From Solirubrobacterales bacterium 70-9 (lineage in GTDB: Bacteria > Actinomycetota > Thermoleophilia > Solirubrobacterales > 70-9), in assembly GCA_001898095.1 (NCBI GenBank), contig MKSH01000059.1, forward strand, positions 4,324 through 14,366: 10,043 bases of DNA, written 5' to 3'. The position numbers and the translations under genes were made by a program. Position 1 is the stretch's first letter. Every line of letters starts with the position of its first letter. The notes under the pieces are model-generated. The model was not told where the DNA came from and made no database searches. It saw only the letters and a list, made by a program, of their open reading frames with translations. Below, piece by piece: positions 5,661 through 10,043 of this stretch.

Positions 5661-6383
5661 TCAGGTCCCGCGGGCGCCCTTCGAGGCCCCGACCGGCGGC
5701 CCGTAACGCCGTCGGTAGAGGATGTAGGGACGGCCGATGTACTGCAGCGGGATGCTCCATGCGTGGACCAGGCGGCTGAACGGGAAGAGCGCCCAGAAGG
5801 ACCAGGCGACGATCGCGTGCAGTTGGTAGATCAGCGGCGCTCCGGTGGCGGCACCGACGTCGGGATCCAGGTAGAAGATCGAGCGCCACCAGTCGGCGAT
5901 CGAGGAGCGGTAGTTGTAGGGGTCGCTGGTGAAGAGCGTGTGGGCGAAGGTCATCCAGCAGCCCATCAGGATCAGCACCGTGAGCAGGAAGTAGGTCAGC
6001 ATGTCGACCCGCGTGGTCGTCCGTCGCACCCGCGCGCTGGTGGTGCGGCGATAGAGGAGCCCGAGGAAGCCGACCAGCGTGACCAGCCCGGCGATCCCCC
6101 CGGCGATTCCCGCGATCCAGCGGTAGACGCCCTCCGAGATCCCGACCGAGGCGGTGAGCGACTCGGGGATGCAGAGGCCGAGCACGTGTCCGCCGATCGC
6201 GGCGAGCGCCCCGTAGTGGAAAGCCGGGCTCGCCCAGCCGAGCACGCGGCGGTCGAGCAGCTGGGTGGAGCGACTGGTCCAGGCGAACTGGTCGCGCCGG
6301 TATCTCCACCAGTGGCCGACCACGAAGGTCGTGATCGCCACGTAGGGGAGGATCACCCAGAGCAGCACCTTGCCCGCGCTCAC
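5661..6383 (-). CDS. narI: Respiratory nitrate reductase gamma subunit (diheme cytochrome b)
   Basis: NarI is the membrane anchor that oxidises quinol at the outer face of the membrane and passes electrons through two b hemes to NarH. The 240-residue protein shows five hydrophobic segments. The four heme-ligand histidines are intact: H56 and H66 (FHYGALAAIGGH), and H189 and H207 (LHAIVAWSFWALFPFSRLVH). The first pair has the same numbering as in Escherichia coli NarI, and the second pair has the same 18-residue spacing. The start is GTG at 6383, overlapping the narJ stop by 4 bases (GTGA), with GGAGG 7 bases upstream. The C-terminal tail (YRRRYGPPVGASKGARGT) is basic, as expected for the cytoplasmic end. 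It is the last gene of narGHJI, and no terminator separates it from the regulator gene downstream. Confidence 0.97.
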   Translation of the reverse strand: MSAGKVLLWVILPYVAITTFVVGHWWRYRRDQFAWTSRSTQLLDRRVLGWASPAFHYGALAAIGGHVLGLCIPESLTASVGISEGVYRWIAGIAGGIAGLVTLVGFLGLLYRRTTSARVRRTTTRVDMLTYFLLTVLILMGCWMTFAHTLFTSDPYNYRSSIADWWRSIFYLDPDVGAATGAPLIYQLHAIVAWSFWALFPFSRLVHAWSIPLQYIGRPYILYRRRYGPPVGASKGARGT

Positions 6384-7030
6384 CGTCGCGCCTCCTTCCC
6401 CGGCATCACCTCGGGCGGCGCGAACGGCTCGAGTCCGACCAGTTCACCCGGCGGCCCGCCGGCGGCCAGCTGCCCGGCCAGCGCCCGCTCGGCGGCCGAG
6501 GTCCCGCCGAGGGTCGTGCGGACCGCGTCGAGCAGGTGGGCGTAGGGGCTGCCCCGCTCGCGCAGGCTCGCCCGGACCAGCTCGAGCGCCGCGCGGTTCT
6601 CGCGCAGGACGATCTCCCCCCTGCCGTCCGGGGCGGCGGCGGCGAACTCGAGCATCACCGGCAGGTAGTCGGGGAGCTCGGTGCCCTCGAGCGGCAGGCC
6701 CGCGGCGCGGTAGAGCTGCTTCAACCGGACCAGGACGCTGCCGCGCTCGCGCTTGTCGCCGTCGGAGTAGAAGGTGAGGTAGAGGCTGGAGCGTCGGTCG
6801 AGGTCGAGAACCTCGACGTAGTGCTCGGCACGCGTCGGGGCAGCGGTCGCCTCCCACCACTCGAAGAAGCGTCCCAACGCCACCCGTGCCTCGCCGCGGG
6901 GAAGCTCCGCGGCGGCGTCGCGCAGGTCCGGCGCCGCGGCATCGAGCTCGGTGCCGGGGTACTGCAGCAGCAGCGAGCAGAGCCGGTAGGTGAGCGCGAC
7001 GGCCTCGCGTCCCTGGCGCCGGCGGATCAC
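6380..7030 (-). CDS. narJ: Nitrate reductase delta subunit, molybdenum-cofactor assembly chaperone
   Basis: NarJ is a dedicated cytoplasmic chaperone that holds apo-NarGH until the molybdenum cofactor and Fe-S centres are inserted and the complex docks on NarI; it is not part of the final enzyme. The 216-residue all-helical protein shows the family segments LLQYPG (about 22-27), HYVEVLDLDRRSSLYLTFYS followed by DGDKRERG (about 69-96) and LPDYLPVMLEFAA (about 118-130). The start is GTG at 7030, overlapping the narH stop (GTGA), with AGGAGG 7 bases upstream. The overlap with narI at the other end indicates translational coupling. The Pro/Gly-rich C-terminus is variable in this family. Confidence 0.96.
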   Translation of the reverse strand: MIRRRQGREAVALTYRLCSLLLQYPGTELDAAAPDLRDAAAELPRGEARVALGRFFEWWEATAAPTRAEHYVEVLDLDRRSSLYLTFYSDGDKRERGSVLVRLKQLYRAAGLPLEGTELPDYLPVMLEFAAAAPDGRGEIVLRENRAALELVRASLRERGSPYAHLLDAVRTTLGGTSAAERALAGQLAAGGPPGELVGLEPFAPPEVMPGKEARR

Positions 7031-8610
7031 CTGGTCTCCTCCTGTCGGCGCCCGCCGGCGATCTTGACGATGTCGAGGTCGACCGGGCCCGCGTCGGTGA
7101 GCATGAAGCCCTCGGCCTCCGCTTCCGATTCGGGCGTCACCATCCCGCAGTTGCCGGGGCCGCCCTCGAAGTCGAGGCCGCAGGTCCCCTGCTGCTCCAT
7201 CAGCCGCCCGGCCAGCTCGGTGTGGGCCTGGGGGATGACGTAGCGGTCCTCGTACTTGGCGATCGCCAGCAGCCGGTACATGTCCTCGACGTCGTCGACG
7301 CTCATGCCGACCGAAGCCGGCAGCGCCTCGTCGTGCTCGCCGAGCACCTCGCGCTTGCGCATGTGACCGCGCATCGCCGCCAGCCGGCGGAGGACGCCGC
7401 GGATCCGCTCCGCGTCGCCGGCCGTCAGCAGGTTGGCGAGGTAGTCGACCGGGATCCGCATCGACTCGATCGCCGGGAAGACCGCGTCGGGATCGGCCTC
7501 GTAGCCGTCGTCTTCGAGGGCGCTGACGATCGGCGAGAGCGGCGGCACGTACCAGACCATCGGCAACGTGCGGAACTCGGGATGCAGGGGCAGCGCGACC
7601 TGGTAGCGGTGGGCGAGCGCGTAGACCGGCGAGCGTCGCGCCGCCTCGATCCAGTCGTCGGGGATCCCGTCGCGGGCCGCGCGCTCACGCACCTCGGGGT
7701 CCTCGGGATCGAGGAAGACGTCGCGCTGGGCGTCCAGCAGTTCGTGCGGATCGGGCACCGAGGCGGCGGCCTCGACCCGGTCGACGTCGTAGAGCACGAG
7801 GCCGATGTAGCGGATGCGCCCGACGCAGGTCTCCGAGCAGATCGTCGGCAGCCCAGCCTCGATCCGCGGGTAGCAGAGCGTGCACTTCTCGGCCTTGCCG
7901 GTCTTGTGGTTGAAGTAGACCTTCTTGTAGGGGCAGCCGGAGACGCAGAAGCGCCAGCCCCGGCACTTCGCCTGGTCGACGAGGACGATGCCGTCCTCCT
8001 CGCGCTTGTACATCGCCCCCGAGGGGCAGGAGGCGACGCAGGAGGGGTTCAGGCAGTGCTCGCAGATCCGGGGCAGGTAGAACATGAAGGCCTCCTCGTA
8101 GGTCGCCTTCACCTGCTCCTGGATCCCCTCGGTGAGCGGGTCCTGGTGGATGCGCTCCGGCGCGCCCGCCAGGTTGTCGTCCCAGTTCGGGCCCCAGCGG
8201 ATCTCCTCGAGCGGCTCGCCGGTCAGCTGCGAACGCGCCCGCGCGACCGGGTCGTGCTTGGACAGCGGCGCCGTGATCAGCTTCTCGTAGTCGTAGGTCC
8301 AGGGCTCGTAGTAGTCGTCGATCTCCGGCAGGTCGGGGTTGGAGAAGATCGTCAAGAGCTTCTTGATCCGTCCACCGGCCTTCAACCGCAGTCGCCCCTT
8401 GCGGTCGAGCTCCCAGCCGCCCTTCCAGTGCTCCTGGTCCTCCCAGCGTTTCGGGTAGCCGACGCCGGGCTTCGTCTCGACGTCGTTGAACCAGGCGTAC
8501 TCGGCGCCGGGCCGGTTCGTCCACACCTGCTTGCAGGTGACCGAGCAGGTGTGGCAGCCGATGCACTTGTCGAGGTTCATCACCATCGCCACCTGCGCCC
8601 GGATCGTCAT
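7027..8610 (-). CDS. narH: Respiratory nitrate reductase beta subunit (Fe-S electron-transfer)
   Basis: NarH carries electrons from NarI hemes to the NarG molybdenum site through one [3Fe-4S] and three [4Fe-4S] clusters on the cytoplasmic side of the membrane. The 527-residue product has all cluster ligands: C16, C19, C22, C26 (CIGCHTCSVTC); C183, C186, C191, C195 (CEHCLNPSCVASC); C216, W219, C222, C226 (CRGWRFCVSGC), where Trp replaces one Cys as in all NarH and defines the [3Fe-4S] site; and C243, C246, C258, C262. The start is ATG at 8610, overlapping the narG stop (ATGA), with GGAGG 10 bases upstream. The frame stays open further upstream only as a shadow of narG. The sequence is slightly longer than the roughly 512-residue E. 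coli protein. Confidence 0.98.
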   Translation of the reverse strand: MTIRAQVAMVMNLDKCIGCHTCSVTCKQVWTNRPGAEYAWFNDVETKPGVGYPKRWEDQEHWKGGWELDRKGRLRLKAGGRIKKLLTIFSNPDLPEIDDYYEPWTYDYEKLITAPLSKHDPVARARSQLTGEPLEEIRWGPNWDDNLAGAPERIHQDPLTEGIQEQVKATYEEAFMFYLPRICEHCLNPSCVASCPSGAMYKREEDGIVLVDQAKCRGWRFCVSGCPYKKVYFNHKTGKAEKCTLCYPRIEAGLPTICSETCVGRIRYIGLVLYDVDRVEAAASVPDPHELLDAQRDVFLDPEDPEVRERAARDGIPDDWIEAARRSPVYALAHRYQVALPLHPEFRTLPMVWYVPPLSPIVSALEDDGYEADPDAVFPAIESMRIPVDYLANLLTAGDAERIRGVLRRLAAMRGHMRKREVLGEHDEALPASVGMSVDDVEDMYRLLAIAKYEDRYVIPQAHTELAGRLMEQQGTCGLDFEGGPGNCGMVTPESEAEAEGFMLTDAGPVDLDIVKIAGGRRQEETR

Positions 8611-10043
8611 TCGAACACCACCTCCGTGCGGCGCTTGCGCAGCACCGTCACTTCGTCGCGCTGGGAGCCGGTCGGGCCGTAGTAGTTGAAGCCGAAGGAG
8701 AGCTGCGCGTAGGCGCCGATGAAGTGGGTCGGCTTCATCACGATCCGGGTGAGCGAGTTGTCGGTGCCACCTCGTTTCCCTTCCCGTTCGGTCAGCGGCA
8801 CGTTCAGGTGCTTGTCCTTCGAGTGGTACATCATGCAGACGCCTTCGGGGATGCGGTGGGACACCGCGGCGCGACAGGCGACGACGCCGTTGCGGTTGTG
8901 GGCCTCGACCCAGTCGCCGTCGGCGATCTCGAGTGCCTCGGCGTCCTCGCGGCTGATCCAGAGCATGCCGCCGCCGCGGAACAGGGTCAGCATGTGGAGG
9001 TTGTCCTGGTACTCGGAGTGGATCGACCACTTCGAGTGCGGGGTGAGATAGCGCAGCGTCAGCTCCCGGGGACCATCGCCACCCGCGGCCGGACCGTCGC
9101 CGTAGACGGCCTTGTGGCGCAGCGGCGGCCGGAAGATCGGCAGGCCCTCGCCCAGCTCCAGCATCCAGGCGTGGTCGAGGTAGAAATGCATGCGCCCCGA
9201 GAGGGTGTGCCAGGGCTTCTCGCGCTCGACGTTGACGGTGAACGGCGCGTAGCGCCGGCCGTGGGCCTCGATCCCCGACCACTCGGGCGAGGTGATCACC
9301 GTACGCGGCTGCACGCGCGCGTCGGCGAGCTCGATCCGATCGCCGCCGCGGGCGGCGGCGAGGTCGGCGAGATCGACGCCGGTGAGCTGCTCCAGCGAGC
9401 GGAATCCCTCGACCGCGAGCCGCCCGTTGGTGGTGCCGGAGAGGGCGAGGATGGTCTCGCAGGCGTGCTCCACCCGCTCGAGCTTCGGGCGACCGTGGGC
9501 GACGCCGCCGCGGACCGTGCCGTTGCGCTTGCCGAGCTCGACCACCTCCTCGTCGGGGATCCACTTGGCGCCCTTCACCGCCGTCCCCAGCTCCTCGACC
9601 AGCGGTCCGAGCGCCCGCCACTTCTCGGCCGTGCGCGGATAGTCGCGCTCGACCACGATCAGTTTCGGCATCGTGCGGCCGGGGACCGGCTCGCACTCCC
9701 CGGCCTTCCAGTCGCGGACCTCGCCCAGCGGCTGCGCGATCTCGTCGGCAGTGTCGTGCAGGAGCGGTGCGGCGATGACGTCGCGGCGGACGCCGAGGTG
9801 GTCCTCGGCGAGCTCGGAGAACCGCTCGGCGATCCGGGAGAAGGCGTCCCAGTCGGTCTTCGCCTCCCAGGGCGGCGGCACCGCCTGGTTGAAGGTGTGG
9901 ACGAAGGGGTGCAGGTCGGTGCTCGAGAGGTCGACCTTCTCGTACCAGGTGGCGGCCGGGAGGACGACATCGGAGAAGAGCGCGTTGCTGGTCATGCGGA
10001 AGTCGATCGTCGTCAGGAGGTCGAGCGCCCCATCGGGTGCCTC
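8607..10043 (-). CDS. narG: Respiratory nitrate reductase alpha subunit, C-terminal part (5' end outside window)
   Basis: NarG is the catalytic subunit that reduces nitrate to nitrite at a bis-molybdopterin-guanine-dinucleotide centre. The frame is open to the window edge and 478 residues are visible, about the last 40% of a protein usually near 1,200-1,250 residues. Recognisable segments are DFRMTSNALFSDVVLPAATW near the visible start, SGRMHFYLDHAWMLELGE, TPHSKWSIHSEYQDNLHM, the molybdopterin-dinucleotide-binding domain with WISREDAEALEIADGDWVE and GVCMMYHSKDKHLNVP, and the C-terminal THFIGAYAQLSFGFNYYGP. The N-terminal [4Fe-4S] site and the Asp molybdenum ligand lie outside the window, so cofactor completeness cannot be checked. 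It is the first visible gene of the narGHJI operon; any promoter is outside the window. Confidence 0.97.
   Translation of the reverse strand, partial: EAPDGALDLLTTIDFRMTSNALFSDVVLPAATWYEKVDLSSTDLHPFVHTFNQAVPPPWEAKTDWDAFSRIAERFSELAEDHLGVRRDVIAAPLLHDTADEIAQPLGEVRDWKAGECEPVPGRTMPKLIVVERDYPRTAEKWRALGPLVEELGTAVKGAKWIPDEEVVELGKRNGTVRGGVAHGRPKLERVEHACETILALSGTTNGRLAVEGFRSLEQLTGVDLADLAAARGGDRIELADARVQPRTVITSPEWSGIEAHGRRYAPFTVNVEREKPWHTLSGRMHFYLDHAWMLELGEGLPIFRPPLRHKAVYGDGPAAGGDGPRELTLRYLTPHSKWSIHSEYQDNLHMLTLFRGGGMLWISREDAEALEIADGDWVEAHNRNGVVACRAAVSHRIPEGVCMMYHSKDKHLNVPLTEREGKRGGTDNSLTRIVMKPTHFIGAYAQLSFGFNYYGPTGSQRDEVTVLRKRRTEVVFE

Noticed and set aside
4307..5779. Plus-strand open frame spanning the membrane protein, regulator and narI end
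   Set aside because: It crosses three well-supported minus-strand genes and operator 3, and its translation is Arg/Pro/Ala-rich noise.
7222..8682. Long plus-strand open frame (486 codons) opposite narH
   Set aside because: It has low-complexity Val/Asp/Arg/Leu composition and no family similarity. It is entirely antisense to an unmistakable narH.
8611..9696. Upstream extension of the narH reading frame, which would give an 889-residue protein
   Set aside because: Family sequence starts at ATG 8610 (MTIRAQVAMVMNLDKCIGC). The extension is an out-of-frame reading of narG.

Overview
This is a high-GC window (roughly 70% by eye) with strongly G/C-ending codons, tightly overlapping genes and several GTG starts. 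The protein sequences point to an Actinomycetota bacterium. The sulfurtransferase in particular closely resembles mycobacterial CysA2/CysA3-type enzymes. Thermoleophilia/Solirubrobacterales is a reasonable guess, but the lineage below phylum cannot be fixed from the sequence alone. The content is a nitrate/nitrite metabolism island.

Layout: on the + strand, 1-1658 is the 3' part of a siroheme/4Fe-4S nitrite/sulfite reductase. It is followed at 1749-2591 by a two-domain thiosulfate sulfurtransferase. These genes converge on a long minus-strand block. Read 5' to 3' on the minus strand (right to left), that block is: the C-terminal part of narG (8607-10043, truncated by the window edge); narH (7027-8610), narJ (6380-7030) and narI (5661-6383), each joined to its neighbour by a 4-nt stop/start overlap; a SufR-like, ArsR-type winged-helix regulator with four C-terminal cysteines (4949-5626); a 12-helix His-containing membrane protein (3658-4959); a hemerythrin-type protein (3216-3647); a 19-codon ORF resembling a ferredoxin N-terminus (3079-3138); and a 4-helix membrane protein of unknown function (2615-3082).

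The most notable feature is not a gene. A 25-bp AT-rich dyad of the form TTTTACACA-N7-TGTGTAAAA occurs three times, at 1678-1702, 3164-3188 and 5626-5650. Each copy lies directly in front of a gene: the sulfurtransferase, the small-ORF/4-helix unit, and the regulator itself. These are the three most conspicuous AT-rich patches in otherwise GC-rich DNA. I infer that they are operators of the SufR-like regulator, which would then autoregulate and control a small regulon next to nitrate reductase.

Working model (inference): NarGHI reduces nitrate to nitrite on the cytoplasmic face of the membrane, with NarJ as assembly chaperone. The siroheme reductase converts nitrite to ammonium, or sulfite to sulfide. 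By-product nitric oxide or other reactive nitrogen species could be sensed by the Fe-S-type regulator, which would switch on the sulfurtransferase, the membrane proteins and the hemerythrin as a protective or repair module. No RNA genes, CRISPR arrays or mobile elements were seen, and no stretch over 300 bases lacks a gene.
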